From Flammeovirgaceae bacterium UBA6059 (lineage in GTDB: Bacteria; Bacteroidota; Bacteroidia; Cytophagales; Cyclobacteriaceae): 64,000 nt of DNA. A program made the position numbers and the translations under genes. Location: positions 269,739 to 333,738 of the forward strand of contig DIYH01000017.1 of the NCBI GenBank assembly GCA_002435755.1, written 5' to 3'. Below are positions 8,137 through 17,684 of this stretch, in pieces. How positions within the stretch are numbered: the stretch's first letter is position 1; each line of letters begins with the position of its first letter. Under the pieces are notes generated by a model. That model did no database searches. It saw only the letters and a list, made by a program, of their open reading frames with translations, and was not told where the DNA came from.

Positions 8137-10416
8137 ATGAAAAAATCAGAAATCACCTACCTGCTTTCTCTATTGTTAATGTTGTCTAGCCTTACGGTTG
8201 TAGCACAACCTAAGTCTGCTGCTGATCTGGCAGGCAAACTGGAAAGTTATTATACGGGGCGCGGAGAAGAGAAAGTGTATATGCACATGGCTTCTCAATA
8301 TGCACAAGCCGGAGATAAGCTTCCATTTAAGGCCTACATACTGGATGCATTTACTAATCAACCCAATAACCTAAGTAAAGTACTTAGGGTGGAGCTGTGG
8401 GACGAGACGTTATCGCAAAGATATCATGCTCAAAGGATAAAGATTCAATCGGGTACGGCCATGGGTAGCGTGCAGATCCCATCTTCTTTGTCTAACGGAA
8501 AGTATATCGTAAGAGCATTTACGCAATGGATGACAAACTATGATCAGACCGCCGATATACCTTTAATAGTTGATAAGTCCGGTAGCTTTCAAGTTCAGAC
8601 TGAGCCATGGAAGACACTTACATTTTACCCTGAAGGCGGTAGTTTGGTCGCGGGAGTTGCTAACAAGATAGTGGTGAGATCGGATGGCCCTGTAGCAGGT
8701 ACAGTGCTTAACAGAAAAGGTAAGGAGGTCGCTAGTTTTGAAACCAGTGACCTGGGTTTAGGAGCGTTTGTGCTCGTACCTAATCGAGATGAACTCTACA
8801 CCATAGAAACAGGAAACGAGAAGCAGAATTATTCTTTTCCACTTGTTCAGGAATCAGGTTTGTCATTCCTGCTTCAGCAAACGAAAAGTGGATATAGAGT
8901 GAACCTGCAAGCATCTAAGCAATTGTCAAGAGACCTAGAGGCAGGTGATATCTCTGTAATCGTCGAGTCCAGAGGAATAGCTTATTTCACGATATCAGGA
9001 GATATCAAGGACAAAGGCTATTTCATCACGGAGCTTGAAGCTGCTACTCTTCCTTATGGTCCTGCCAGGATAATGATATTTGATTACATGGGAGAACTAC
9101 TAGCTCAACGAAGCTTCTTTAATGATCATGACTTGAACAATCCCGTACATATCGGACTTGCCAAAACATCGTATGGTCGGAGGGAGAAAGTCGACCTCTC
9201 GATTTTTAATGATATTGACGAGCCTGTATCTGCTTCCGTCAGCGTAACCAAAAAGGATCATTTCGTCAATGGGACTTCTTCTATTTTGGAGTTTAGTTCT
9301 TCAAATTCCTTCAGCACTGAAGTTATAGATCCAGGCCATCCTCACCTTGACCTGCTGATGATAGCTGAAACATGGCAAGGAGGTAACTGGTATGCACCAG
9401 ATGCAGATAGGAGAGCAGAGGTCAAATATAGACCTGAGCAACTTTTAGCCTATGATGGTATTGCACTTGGCAAAGAAGGGGAACCATTGGCATCAGCGCA
9501 ATTGGATGTATGGTTGATTAATAATGATTTGGTTTATCAATCCAAGACTAACGCTAATGGTGAGTTTAGTTTAGTGTTGTTTGATTTTGGAGGTCAGGAT
9601 GATTTTATCTTTGATAGTCCGGAAGGTGATCTGGCTGAAATAAAAATTTATCAGCTATCGGAGCAGCTTAAAGAAACTAAGGTGCCTGAAGTAGCTGCGA
9701 CTTCTGAGAGAGACTACTCCTACAAACGTAGGATCAACCAGGTTTACGACTTCTATCACTCGGAAGAGTCTCAGGGAGGCCAGGTTCCTGCCATTGATCT
9801 TATTCCCAAGGCTGATTATACCGTCGATCTGAACCAGTACATTGAGTTCACAAGTATGAAAGAGATGTTTGTGGAGGTTGTGACAGGAGTATTGGTCGGT
9901 AGTGACAACAGCCTGAGAGTCTATATAGACAAAGATGGAAGGTATGCTGATGACCCGCCGCTCTTTTTCATCAATGGCCAACCTAATTACGATGATCAGC
10001 TAGTACTTGAACTTGATCCACTCGAGATTGATCAAATATCGGTATTGAATACAGAAGAAACCCTCCTTAAGTACAAGTCGGTTGGAAAAAATGGGATTGT
10101 AGACATAAGACTAAAAGAGAATGTTGCGGTAGCTCAACCTAAGACCTTTGTGAAAAATATGAATGGGCTATCTCAATATCAAGCTCCTTATTATCCTGAT
10201 TATGGTGGGGCTCAACTACATTCCAGACTACCTGACCTGCGTGAGCAGCTCTATTGGAAAGGTGATGCAGAATTATCAGCTAGCGGTCAGCTTGATCTCT
10301 CGTACTATACCTCTGACATAGTAGGTGAATATGTAATGATCATCGAAGGGATCACAGCAAGTGGACGAGCCTTTAGACTTACTGAGGAAATTGAAGTTGG
10401 TACTATGCTGGAGTGA
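8137..10416 (+). CDS. MG2-domain exported protein with SusC-plug-like region (paralogue 1)
   Basis: A 759-residue exported protein with a signal peptide (about 1-23, ending VVAQ). Its N-terminal domain begins EKVYMHMASQYAQAGD (about 45-60), the start pattern of Bacteroidota macroglobulin-like MG2 domains. Around 600-660 the sequence PPLFFINGQP...EIDQISVLNTEE...GIVDIRLKE resembles a degenerate TonB-receptor plug, and the C-terminus has the LYWKGDAELSASGQ pattern also seen in the gene at 17685 (IYWNPELITNENGE). The two genes are clear paralogues. There is no C-terminal beta-barrel of receptor length. Probably periplasmic or outer-membrane associated; function unknown. Confidence 0.7.
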   Translation: MKKSEITYLLSLLLMLSSLTVVAQPKSAADLAGKLESYYTGRGEEKVYMHMASQYAQAGDKLPFKAYILDAFTNQPNNLSKVLRVELWDETLSQRYHAQRIKIQSGTAMGSVQIPSSLSNGKYIVRAFTQWMTNYDQTADIPLIVDKSGSFQVQTEPWKTLTFYPEGGSLVAGVANKIVVRSDGPVAGTVLNRKGKEVASFETSDLGLGAFVLVPNRDELYTIETGNEKQNYSFPLVQESGLSFLLQQTKSGYRVNLQASKQLSRDLEAGDISVIVESRGIAYFTISGDIKDKGYFITELEAATLPYGPARIMIFDYMGELLAQRSFFNDHDLNNPVHIGLAKTSYGRREKVDLSIFNDIDEPVSASVSVTKKDHFVNGTSSILEFSSSNSFSTEVIDPGHPHLDLLMIAETWQGGNWYAPDADRRAEVKYRPEQLLAYDGIALGKEGEPLASAQLDVWLINNDLVYQSKTNANGEFSLVLFDFGGQDDFIFDSPEGDLAEIKIYQLSEQLKETKVPEVAATSERDYSYKRRINQVYDFYHSEESQGGQVPAIDLIPKADYTVDLNQYIEFTSMKEMFVEVVTGVLVGSDNSLRVYIDKDGRYADDPPLFFINGQPNYDDQLVLELDPLEIDQISVLNTEETLLKYKSVGKNGIVDIRLKENVAVAQPKTFVKNMNGLSQYQAPYYPDYGGAQLHSRLPDLREQLYWKGDAELSASGQLDLSYYTSDIVGEYVMIIEGITASGRAFRLTEEIEVGTMLE

Positions 10417-10497
10417 CCATACTGCAATACGTACTCCGAAGACTGCATTTTAACCGTAAGTAACGACCCTTGTATTGTCACGACAGTATAAAGGTAC

Positions 10498-10686
10498 ATG
10501 CGCGAGAGATACAAAATCAATATTATGGATATTGGTGTCCCACTCTTTTTGATCACCAGTATGGTTTTCGGCATGGGTGGGTTTTATGAGTTTATAGTGT
10601 CATGTCGGACTAATCTTACACTGCTTTTCTTTGCGATGTTGTACCTTTTTCTCAGTTCTGCTATCTATTTCATCCGTCGCATATAG
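10498..10686 (+). CDS. Possible small two-helix membrane protein
   Basis: A 62-residue frame starting with ATG that encodes two hydrophobic segments (about 12-31 and 40-56) and ends with a positively charged FIRRI tail. It sits on the same strand, 27 bp before the oxidoreductase gene. No family recognised. The hydrophobic pattern is coherent, but the frame is short and could be chance. Confidence 0.4.
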   Translation: MRERYKINIMDIGVPLFLITSMVFGMGGFYEFIVSCRTNLTLLFFAMLYLFLSSAIYFIRRI

Positions 10687-10713
10687 CAGTCCTTTATTAC
10701 CTTTCTGCATCAT

Positions 10714-11739
10714 ATGGAAAGAAAGGTTTATCAAATACATAAGGCCGGGTCAATTGGTAACCTGAACCTTGTTACTGATCAACTGCAAGATCCTGGTCCT
10801 GAAGAGGTACAAATTGAAGTAAGGGCAATTGGGCTAAATTTCGCAGACATTTTTGCCATGTTTGGTATTTATTCTGCGACACCCGCCGGGCCTTTTATTC
10901 CTGGACTGGAGTATGCAGGTAAGGTGGTCCAAAAAGGTAAGAACGTAGTGTTTTTTGAAGAAGGCCAGCCAGTGATGGGGGTCACTCGTTTTGGAGCCTA
11001 CGCTACACATCTCAATATCAATTGCAACTATGTCTCTCCACTACCGGCTGGATGGACTTTCGAAGAGGGAGCAGCCTTGCTGGTGCAGGGTATCACTGCT
11101 TACTACTCGCTGATCAATCTGGGAAATCTTCAGAAGGGTCAAAATGTGCTCATTCATTCGGCGGCAGGAGGAGTGGGGCTACTTGCCAATCGTATAGCTA
11201 AAGCTTATGACGCATTTACGATAGGGTCTATAGGTACAAAGGCCAAAGCAGAATTGCTGAAGATAGAAGGATATGATGAAGTCATGGTTCGGGATAAGTC
11301 ATTTGCAAGCAATCTGAAAAATATAGCCGATATACACCCACTTAACTTAGTGCTAGAGTGTATTGGGGGAGATATTCAGAAGATCAGCTTTGATCTGCTG
11401 GCACCAATGGGCAGAATGATTGTCTATGGTGCAGCGCAATATGCAAGTCCCAGCCATCGACCGAACTACCTAAAAATGGCCTACAAATATCTCACGCGTC
11501 CCAGGTTAGACCCCCAGGCTATGATCCAACAAAACAAATCGGTAATGGCGTTTAACCTTATTTGGCTTTACGATAACTTTCAACTGATGCATGACATCCT
11601 TGCAGAAATGATGCAGCTCGATATAGGAAAGCCCCTTGTTGGTCATCAGTTCACTTTTGATGATATGCATAAGGCTATTTCATTGTTTCAATCAGGACAA
11701 ACTACCGGTAAAGTGGTGATTACGGCCAACCAAGAATAA
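10714..11739 (+). CDS. Zinc-independent MDR-family quinone oxidoreductase-like protein
   Basis: Medium-chain dehydrogenase/reductase of the NADPH:quinone oxidoreductase / VAT-1 branch. The N-terminal GroES-like domain has LNFADIFAMFGIY and FIPGLEYAGKV. The nucleotide-binding Rossmann motif is HSAAGGVGLLANRIAKAYDA (about 147-166), and VVITANQE ends the protein. Structural and catalytic zinc cysteines are absent, as expected for this branch. Length 341 residues is normal. The coaX start lies 2 bp after the stop, so the two genes are almost certainly cotranscribed, although no functional link is known. The substrate cannot be read from sequence. Confidence 0.8.
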   Translation: MERKVYQIHKAGSIGNLNLVTDQLQDPGPEEVQIEVRAIGLNFADIFAMFGIYSATPAGPFIPGLEYAGKVVQKGKNVVFFEEGQPVMGVTRFGAYATHLNINCNYVSPLPAGWTFEEGAALLVQGITAYYSLINLGNLQKGQNVLIHSAAGGVGLLANRIAKAYDAFTIGSIGTKAKAELLKIEGYDEVMVRDKSFASNLKNIADIHPLNLVLECIGGDIQKISFDLLAPMGRMIVYGAAQYASPSHRPNYLKMAYKYLTRPRLDPQAMIQQNKSVMAFNLIWLYDNFQLMHDILAEMMQLDIGKPLVGHQFTFDDMHKAISLFQSGQTTGKVVITANQE

Positions 11740-11741
11740 AT

Positions 11742-12506
11742 ATGATAGCAGCGATTGATATTGGGAACTCTGACATAGTCATTGGTATATATAATCGAGG
11801 GCAATGGCAGCACCAGTGGCGCTTACCGAGCAACCCCTCAATGCAACAACCGGACTATGAGATCAAGGTAAGACAACTCTTACTGGATGCAGGCTTGAAC
11901 AGCGCGGACTTCTCAGGTGTCGTACTAAGTAGCGTAGTGCCGGTTTTGACTGAAAGGATCCGTGATACATTGCAGCATTTAACAGGCATTGAGGTGTTTA
12001 TACTTGATCCTGCCAGACTCAAGTCTATGAAACTGAAGATTGCCAATCCACACGAGATCGGTTCTGACTTGGTAGCTAATGCAATGGCTGGCTTTTCTTT
12101 GTACCAATCAGATGTGCTGGTGGTGGATTTTGGAACGGCATTGACTTTCACAACAGTGAGCAGTAAGGCAGAGATCCTTGGGGTATCCATAGCGCCAGGT
12201 ATCCGAACTGCCATCAAAGCACTGACCCAGAATACGGCGAAGCTGCCTGAGATCGAGCTGGAGCTACCAGTTACCGCAATCGGTAAAAACACCGTACATG
12301 CCATCAGAAGCGGTGTGCTTTACGGCTATGTAGGCATGGTAAAGGAGATGGTGGCACGAATAAAGTCGGAAGTCAGTCAGGACCTTAAGGTAGTTGCCAC
12401 GGGAGGGTTATCTCATGTATTACATCCGTTGAGACCGACATTTGATGATGTGATACCTACTCTGACCCTTGATGGTCTACGCCTTATTCTGGCAAACGAA
12501 TCATAG
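11742..12506 (+). CDS. coaX: Type III pantothenate kinase
   Basis: Phosphorylates pantothenate, the first step of coenzyme A synthesis. It is an ASKHA-fold kinase. The phosphate-binding motif is AIDIGNSD (Asp6), the catalytic Asp109 lies in GSDLVAN, and a second nucleotide motif is VVDFGTALTF (Asp129); SIAPGI and ATGGLS follow. The more usual forms are DxGNT and GADR, so the Ser and Leu variants are small departures. Length 254 residues is typical. It follows the oxidoreductase by 2 bp, and its stop overlaps by 6 bp with the convergent gene at 12501. Confidence 0.9.
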   Translation: MIAAIDIGNSDIVIGIYNRGQWQHQWRLPSNPSMQQPDYEIKVRQLLLDAGLNSADFSGVVLSSVVPVLTERIRDTLQHLTGIEVFILDPARLKSMKLKIANPHEIGSDLVANAMAGFSLYQSDVLVVDFGTALTFTTVSSKAEILGVSIAPGIRTAIKALTQNTAKLPEIELELPVTAIGKNTVHAIRSGVLYGYVGMVKEMVARIKSEVSQDLKVVATGGLSHVLHPLRPTFDDVIPTLTLDGLRLILANES

Positions 12507-13241
12507 GCCGTTCAACTCTTCCACAAGCTCTTCCAGCTTTGTTAGTGTACGGCTCTTTTTGGAAGGCTCTATGATAGCATGCCCTAGTTTATACCAAGCC
12601 CCTTCCTCGGGAGAAATGTAAATGCCCCTTTTTCTTGGCAACTTGTCAGAAGCCAATTCCGGTAGGTAGTCAGGTAAAAAAAGCGTTTTGAGTATCGACT
12701 TTAGTCTCATCCAGTTTATTGTTTTGTGGGTGTCATTGACTATGATAGAAGCAGACCGCTCAGCAAATGATCCCTGGATTACATGTCGTTCGGTTTTGGC
12801 CTTTGCAATGGATAATACTTCCAATTTCAGAGGCAACTCCCGCCCACTGGCCTCAAAGATTGCCTGCGCCAACTCCTGCGTAAGGTACTCCCACATTTCA
12901 TACTCCGAGGGAATACTGCCTTGAGTATCAGCAGTGTCAATGCTAATGGAAAGAGGAGTATCCTTATCTTGTTTTTTACGGTAACTGGTTTTTCCTAGGA
13001 CTCTTTCAAGCTCCAAGGCCCATGACGCTGGTAACTGGCCTTTCCATGAATAATCATCGTCGCTAGTAAATCCCTCTTCGTAGATATCTTCGTCCGTCAA
13101 GTCTTCACGACCTAGATATTCCATTAAGAAACTTATGGAGATTTGATCTTCATCTAATTCGATATCAAATCGTTGCTGATAAGCGTAAGGTGCCGGTTGG
13201 TTTTGTGTAGTGCAGGTAATGCTGATCTGGTCAAGCTTCAT
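12501..13241 (-). CDS. Conserved hypothetical protein coupled to menE-like gene
   Basis: A 246-residue acidic soluble protein with no signal peptide or membrane segment and no motif I recognise. The N-terminal third is rich in Asp/Glu; the C-terminal region has RKRGIYISPEEGAWYKLG. Its start overlaps the end of the menE-like gene by 4 bp, so translation of the two is probably coupled. It may take part in the same process, but nothing in the sequence points to a reaction. It is not MenC, since no enolase-fold motifs are present. Confidence 0.6.
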   Translation of the reverse strand: MKLDQISITCTTQNQPAPYAYQQRFDIELDEDQISISFLMEYLGREDLTDEDIYEEGFTSDDDYSWKGQLPASWALELERVLGKTSYRKKQDKDTPLSISIDTADTQGSIPSEYEMWEYLTQELAQAIFEASGRELPLKLEVLSIAKAKTERHVIQGSFAERSASIIVNDTHKTINWMRLKSILKTLFLPDYLPELASDKLPRKRGIYISPEEGAWYKLGHAIIEPSKKSRTLTKLEELVEELNGL

Positions 13242-14374
13242 GATAGTTCTTTGATGATCCGTTGTTTGTCAATCTTACCGGAACCGGTCTCTGGAAATTT
13301 TTCTAAAAACAGTACCCTTTTTGGGCTTTCATATTTTGATAATTGTCCGCTCTCTTTGATCCTGTGAATAATCTCTGATTCCGATAGGTCTGGCGTACTT
13401 TCAATGATCAACGTGACAACCTGGGTGTAGGTGGGATCACTCGTACCCGTAATAAAGTATCGGCTCTCAGGAAGCCAGAACTGCATCAGTGAGCTGATAG
13501 ACGACTCCACAGATTCTGCATGTACTTTGATACCACCACTGTTGATCACATTGTCAAGTCTGCCCAGCCATCGAAAGGATGAAGGAGATAGTAGCTCAAC
13601 TATGTCATTTGTTTCCAGCCACCTGTCGTCTGTGATTGCATCCTTTATGAATAGTTGTTGCTGTTTACCTGTTTTGATCTTTATGCCGCTCAACACTCGG
13701 AAATGTGATTTGACCATTGCACCATTGAGCTGCCTAAGTGCGATATGACTTACAGTTTCTGTCATACCATAAGTCGACCAACATATAGGCCTATCTTGAT
13801 TTAGGCTACTCTCAAGTGTTGAGGGTAAAGCAGACCCTCCGAGTAGTATATGTTCAGCTTTGTTGAGTAAGTACGTATGACCTTCATTCTTGGATCTTAG
13901 CAGCTCCATAAACTGCATCGGCACCATTGCCGTAAAATGAAAGGACTCAGAAACATACTTTAATGGGTTTTTGTCCGGAGCTGTTACAATGAGATCCATC
14001 CTGGCTAAAAGTGCTCTTACAATCATCATCGCACCACCGATGAAGTCCGGAGACATACATAGCAAGGCAACCTGCCCAGCCTTAAGGTCCAAAGTGCCAA
14101 TAGTTCGCTTTGCTGAAAGCTCCATTTTCCATCTCGGAATGACAACTGATTTCGGGGAACCCGTACTTCCCGAAGTTTTGAAGGAGTAGCTTTCCACTCC
14201 CGACTGCCAACTATGGATAAGACTCACGGCGCTGTTAAACGCTGAATTACTATGCTCTTCGACCAGCTTAGCAGTCTTATCCGGAGACATGTCTTGATAT
14301 TTCAGAAATAATTGTCTCAAGGCTTGTACTTGGAATAAGGGTACATGATGATTAAGTGGTATATTTATTGTCAC
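13238..14374 (-). CDS. menE: o-Succinylbenzoate-CoA ligase-like AMP-forming enzyme (MenE)
   Basis: An ANL-superfamily acyl-CoA ligase of 378 residues, shorter than most, as seen for MenE in Bacteroidota. Motifs: P-loop TSGSTGSPK (67-75), STYGMTETVSH (about 200-210), the hinge region RWLGRLDNVINSGGIKVH, and the C-terminal catalytic Lys in GSGKIDKQ. It would activate o-succinylbenzoate with ATP and CoA for the MenB step; menB, menD and menF lie about 7-10 kb away on the same strand. The assignment relies on length and on the pathway being present; another short carboxylate ligase is the alternative. Divergent from the sigma factor gene with 37 bp between starts. Confidence 0.72.
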   Translation of the reverse strand: MTINIPLNHHVPLFQVQALRQLFLKYQDMSPDKTAKLVEEHSNSAFNSAVSLIHSWQSGVESYSFKTSGSTGSPKSVVIPRWKMELSAKRTIGTLDLKAGQVALLCMSPDFIGGAMMIVRALLARMDLIVTAPDKNPLKYVSESFHFTAMVPMQFMELLRSKNEGHTYLLNKAEHILLGGSALPSTLESSLNQDRPICWSTYGMTETVSHIALRQLNGAMVKSHFRVLSGIKIKTGKQQQLFIKDAITDDRWLETNDIVELLSPSSFRWLGRLDNVINSGGIKVHAESVESSISSLMQFWLPESRYFITGTSDPTYTQVVTLIIESTPDLSESEIIHRIKESGQLSKYESPKRVLFLEKFPETGSGKIDKQRIIKELS

Positions 14375-14411
14375 TCAGCTGATACCCCATTCTGGGGGAA
14401 TTGTACCACAG

Positions 14412-15011
14412 ATGTTGCATATCAATGAGGGCGCAAATAATTTAATTGCAAAGAAAACCAAACTCTTGACAGACTCAGAAATATTATTGGTTCAAAGATT
14501 GCGTAACAAAGACGAGGGTGCCTTCGAAATTGTTTTTAATACGCACTACAAAGCACTCTGTGGTTATGCTCGCAAATACCTGGATGAGGTAGAGGCAGCA
14601 GAAGAAATAGTACAAGAGGTTTTTGTCAAGTTTTGGGAGAAATGCGAATCCATAGCTCCTGATAGTTCTATCAAGTCTTACTTGTATCGGTCGGTACACA
14701 ACACATGCCTGAATTATATCAAGCACATGCGTGTTAGGGACAACTACAAAGACTATGTTGTGACTTATATGGAGACATCAAGCTATATTGAGTTTTCTGA
14801 GGAGCCTGATCTTGAGAAAAAAATATATGATGCTATTGATGAACTCCCACCTCAGTGTGGTAGGATATTCAAGCTTAGCCGTTTTGAAGGTCTGAAGTAT
14901 CAGGAGATAGCAGACCACCTCGGGTTATCTGTGAAGACTGTTGAGGTTCAGATGGGTAAGGCTTTGAAAGTATTAAGGGCAAAGCTGAAAGCCCACCTAA
15001 GACCTGGCTAG
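14412..15011 (+). CDS. ECF RNA polymerase sigma factor (Bacteroidota FecI-type)
   Basis: A 199-residue extracytoplasmic-function sigma factor. Region 2 is at about 35-100 (YKALCGYARKYLDEVEAAEE, then VQEVFVKFWE), and region 4 at about 135-190 (ELPPQCGRIFKLSRFEGLKY, then QEIADHLGLSVKTVEVQMG, a helix-turn-helix). It heads a same-strand cluster with an STN-domain protein, a FecR anti-sigma and an MG2/plug protein, the usual layout for outer-membrane-signalled regulation in Bacteroidota. It is presumably held by the FecR protein at 16617 and directs transcription of this locus or remote targets. Confidence 0.88.
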   Translation: MLHINEGANNLIAKKTKLLTDSEILLVQRLRNKDEGAFEIVFNTHYKALCGYARKYLDEVEAAEEIVQEVFVKFWEKCESIAPDSSIKSYLYRSVHNTCLNYIKHMRVRDNYKDYVVTYMETSSYIEFSEEPDLEKKIYDAIDELPPQCGRIFKLSRFEGLKYQEIADHLGLSVKTVEVQMGKALKVLRAKLKAHLRPG

Positions 15012-15063
15012 GAGCTTCAAACCTTTCATGAAAAATGAGCGTCTTCTAGTTAGGGTTGATTGA

Positions 15064-16491
15064 ATGAAAGTTTTCATCAGATTAGTCATATCGTCGGTTG
15101 TATTGTTCTGTGTACTATCAAGTGCTGCCGCCCAGGTAGATCTTGATCGTAAGATCAGCCTATCGGTCAATGAAGCCAGGCTGGATAGCGTATTTCATTT
15201 GATCAGTGAAGAAACCTCCTTTTTTTTTGCGTACAATGCTGACCTTATTCCTGAGGACCAGCTTTTTACTCTTTATGAGAAAGACAAGTCCGTCAAATAC
15301 ATACTCAATAATTTGCTGATCGGTACGTCCCTGGAGTACAAGGTTATTGAGAACCAGATCATTATCATACCCGAGTCTTCTACTACTGTAGCGCCACCTA
15401 TCGAGGACCGACCATCTCACGTGAGTGTGTTCGGCGTAATTAGAGATGTAGTCTCCGGAGAGCCAGTTGAGGGTGTTAACGTTTTTCTATCGAGAACCAT
15501 GTTAGGTGATGCAACGGACCCTAATGGGTTTTACTCGATTAGAAACGTTCCACTAGGTACCTATGAAATCATTTTTTCCCATGTGGGTTTTGGTATTAAG
15601 AGTCAGTTCGTCAGAATCACAGAAGAAGAGGATTTTGTGCTCAACATAGATCTTAAGAAGTTAGCCAGGCAGTTAGATGAAGTTGAGATACTATCTCGAT
15701 ATGACAAGGATTGGGAGCGCAACTACAGATTGTTCGAACGCGAATTCATTGGTTCTTCACCAAGTTCTTCCAGGTGCTACATTCTGAATCCTGAGGTACT
15801 CGAGTTTAACTTTGATAAGGAGCTTAATCTACTCAAGGCCTGTGCAGACGATGTACTCATCATTGAGAATCAAGCATTGGGCTATTCGATAAGCTATGTT
15901 CTTGAGCTTTTTGAACATGAAGATGGCAAGACACGGTTTGTGGGCAAACCTAAGTTCATACCGCTACAACCGGATACTCCCAGCGAGCTACGGAGATGGC
16001 GTAAGGCACGACTTAAGAGTTATAGTGGCTCGATGGCCCATTTTCTCAGGAGTCTATCAGAAAACCGGGTGCAGAAAGAAGGATTTAAACTTTACGGACT
16101 TGACTACCTCCCGGTAAGTGGGGAGCGCAGAGAACGCTTATCAGTCAATTCGCAGCAACTTATCAACGATGGAGATTTCTTTTTTGAACGTAAGCTGTCG
16201 TTTTCCGACTATCTACAAGTGGTCTATACACGTGAAAACGAGAATCCGGCATATGTAGAAGAGGTGGCTTTGCTTGCGCAACGTGAGAAAAGTGATGTGA
16301 GCCCGATACTTAACCAACAGCTGATGAATGGTGCACTTTCAAAACCTCAAACGAGCTACATGAAGCTTAATACGCCTGAAGTATCTATTGATATCAGAGG
16401 TTTTATATATGATCAGCTTGCGGTGACTACCTATGGTTACTGGTCCTGGGAGCGTATAGCAGAAGCACTACCTTTTGAATATGAACCTTAG
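15064..16491 (+). CDS. Exported STN + carboxypeptidase-regulatory-like domain protein, no barrel
   Basis: A 475-residue exported protein: signal peptide about 1-23 (ending AAAQ), STN (secretin/TonB N-terminal) domain about 26-105, then a CarboxypepD_reg-like beta-sandwich about 120-205 (FGVIRDVVSGEPVEGVNVF, DPNGFYSIRNVPLGTYEI), followed by about 270 residues I do not recognise. In SusC/FecA-type transducers STN and the beta-sandwich precede a plug and a 22-strand barrel; here neither follows in this gene. It sits between the sigma and FecR genes (52 bp and 125 bp gaps) and likely serves as the periplasmic signalling piece of the locus. That role is inference. Confidence 0.78.
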   Translation: MKVFIRLVISSVVLFCVLSSAAAQVDLDRKISLSVNEARLDSVFHLISEETSFFFAYNADLIPEDQLFTLYEKDKSVKYILNNLLIGTSLEYKVIENQIIIIPESSTTVAPPIEDRPSHVSVFGVIRDVVSGEPVEGVNVFLSRTMLGDATDPNGFYSIRNVPLGTYEIIFSHVGFGIKSQFVRITEEEDFVLNIDLKKLARQLDEVEILSRYDKDWERNYRLFEREFIGSSPSSSRCYILNPEVLEFNFDKELNLLKACADDVLIIENQALGYSISYVLELFEHEDGKTRFVGKPKFIPLQPDTPSELRRWRKARLKSYSGSMAHFLRSLSENRVQKEGFKLYGLDYLPVSGERRERLSVNSQQLINDGDFFFERKLSFSDYLQVVYTRENENPAYVEEVALLAQREKSDVSPILNQQLMNGALSKPQTSYMKLNTPEVSIDIRGFIYDQLAVTTYGYWSWERIAEALPFEYEP

Positions 16492-16501
16492 GAATATTTT
16501 T

Positions 16502-16509
16502 TACATTTG
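16502..16509 (+). promoter_or_regulatory. Putative -7 box upstream of fecR
   Basis: TACATTTG fits the Bacteroidota -7 consensus TAnnTTTG exactly, just after the STN gene stop and 107 nt before the FecR start. No well-spaced -33 TTG partner was found (a TTTG lies 24 nt upstream), so this is tentative. Confidence 0.3.
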
Positions 16510-16616
16510 CACACTGCCGAAAAACCTGATTATTAGCCTTTTAAATATTTGAAAATATTTGGTAGGGGTAGAATTGAGGTTCCTTGTTTCAGGTGTAAAG
16601 TGATAGACGAGTAAAC

Positions 16617-17603
16617 ATGAATGAACAATTAGCGAAGTATTTTTCTGGTAATGCCAGTACTGATGAAAGAGCTACAGTAGAAGAATGGCGTAATCTTTCA
16701 GATGAGAATGCTTCAGAATTTTTAGAAGCTAGCGAGACATGGTTTCAACGGTTGGAGGGAAATGAGGTTGATGCAGCATCAGCTCTTACGAAAGTGAAAG
16801 CTAGGATAAATGATACTGATGCTAAAGTAGTATCAATGGACACGTCTGCTCAGAGCTACTCTTCTCCAACACCATATCTGAAATATGCTGCTGGTGTTGT
16901 GTTGGCATTGGCGCTTGGTCTGGCCTACTGGCTAATGAATGCGGACGGAATGAGTCCTTCTAAGACCTATGCTACACTGAACGGTGAAGTTCTTGAAGTT
17001 CAACTCTCTGATGGTTCTGTTATTACACTCAACGAGAACTCTGAATTGATCGTAGCTGAAGGATTTAATGGTAGTGAAAGGCCTGTCCAATTGAGTGGTA
17101 CTGCCTTTTTTGATGTAGCACGCGATGAGCAAAAGCCTTTTGTGATAACTGCCAGTGATGCTCAAGTCAAAGTACTTGGAACTTCATTTCTGGTAAGGGC
17201 TTTTGATACTCCTGTGACTGAGGTAATTGTGAAAAGCGGAAGTGTGGCACTTGCCGGCGGGGTTGCGGCGAGCAATAGGGTAGTCCTCAAACCTGGTGAA
17301 ATGGGGATAGCTGATGGTCGGAAGGCGGGGGTGTTGAAAAGGAACAACAGGGATGCTAACTACCTGGCATGGCGTGATCGAGTGATCACTTTTGAAAAGA
17401 CAACACTATCCGAAGTAGCGGCTGTATTGAGTGATGTTTATAAAGTAGAGGTAGAGTTTGAAGACGATATTGAAAATTGCCAGATTACGGCGCAGTTTCA
17501 AAAACAATCTGTAGAGTCCGTAGTTGAGATCATTAGTCAGACTTTTGGTTTTGACGTCAAAAGTAAAGGCGACTCGTTTAAGTTTACGGGAGATGGGTGT
17601 TGA
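16617..17603 (+). CDS. FecR-family anti-sigma factor
   Basis: A 328-residue single-pass membrane anti-sigma/sigma-regulator. The cytoplasmic N-terminus (about 1-80) would bind the ECF sigma. The membrane helix is about 84-106 (YLKYAAGVVLALALGLAYWL). A periplasmic FecR domain spans about 115-215 (LSDGSVITLNENSELIV, VLGTSFLVRAF) and a C-terminal domain about 250-325 ends in ETFGFDVKSKGD-like sequence. It would receive a signal from a periplasmic STN domain, here possibly the product of the gene at 15064. Followed by a strong terminator at 17629. Confidence 0.87.
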   Translation: MNEQLAKYFSGNASTDERATVEEWRNLSDENASEFLEASETWFQRLEGNEVDAASALTKVKARINDTDAKVVSMDTSAQSYSSPTPYLKYAAGVVLALALGLAYWLMNADGMSPSKTYATLNGEVLEVQLSDGSVITLNENSELIVAEGFNGSERPVQLSGTAFFDVARDEQKPFVITASDAQVKVLGTSFLVRAFDTPVTEVIVKSGSVALAGGVAASNRVVLKPGEMGIADGRKAGVLKRNNRDANYLAWRDRVITFEKTTLSEVAAVLSDVYKVEVEFEDDIENCQITAQFQKQSVESVVEIISQTFGFDVKSKGDSFKFTGDGC

Positions 17604-17628
17604 TTAAAACATTGGTTATCAATGAATT

Positions 17629-17656
17629 ATCCTCTATTTTAATAGGGGATTTTTCT
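17629..17656 (+). terminator. Rho-independent terminator after fecR
   Basis: Stem ATCCTCTAT (17629-17637) pairs with ATAGGGGAT (17642-17650), nine pairs with one G-U, four-nt loop TTTA, then TTTTCTTTT. It separates the FecR gene from the MG2/plug gene, so the latter may have its own promoter or depend on readthrough. Confidence 0.75.
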
Positions 17657-17684
17657 TTTATGGCTGTCTGTAAATAAAAGAGCG

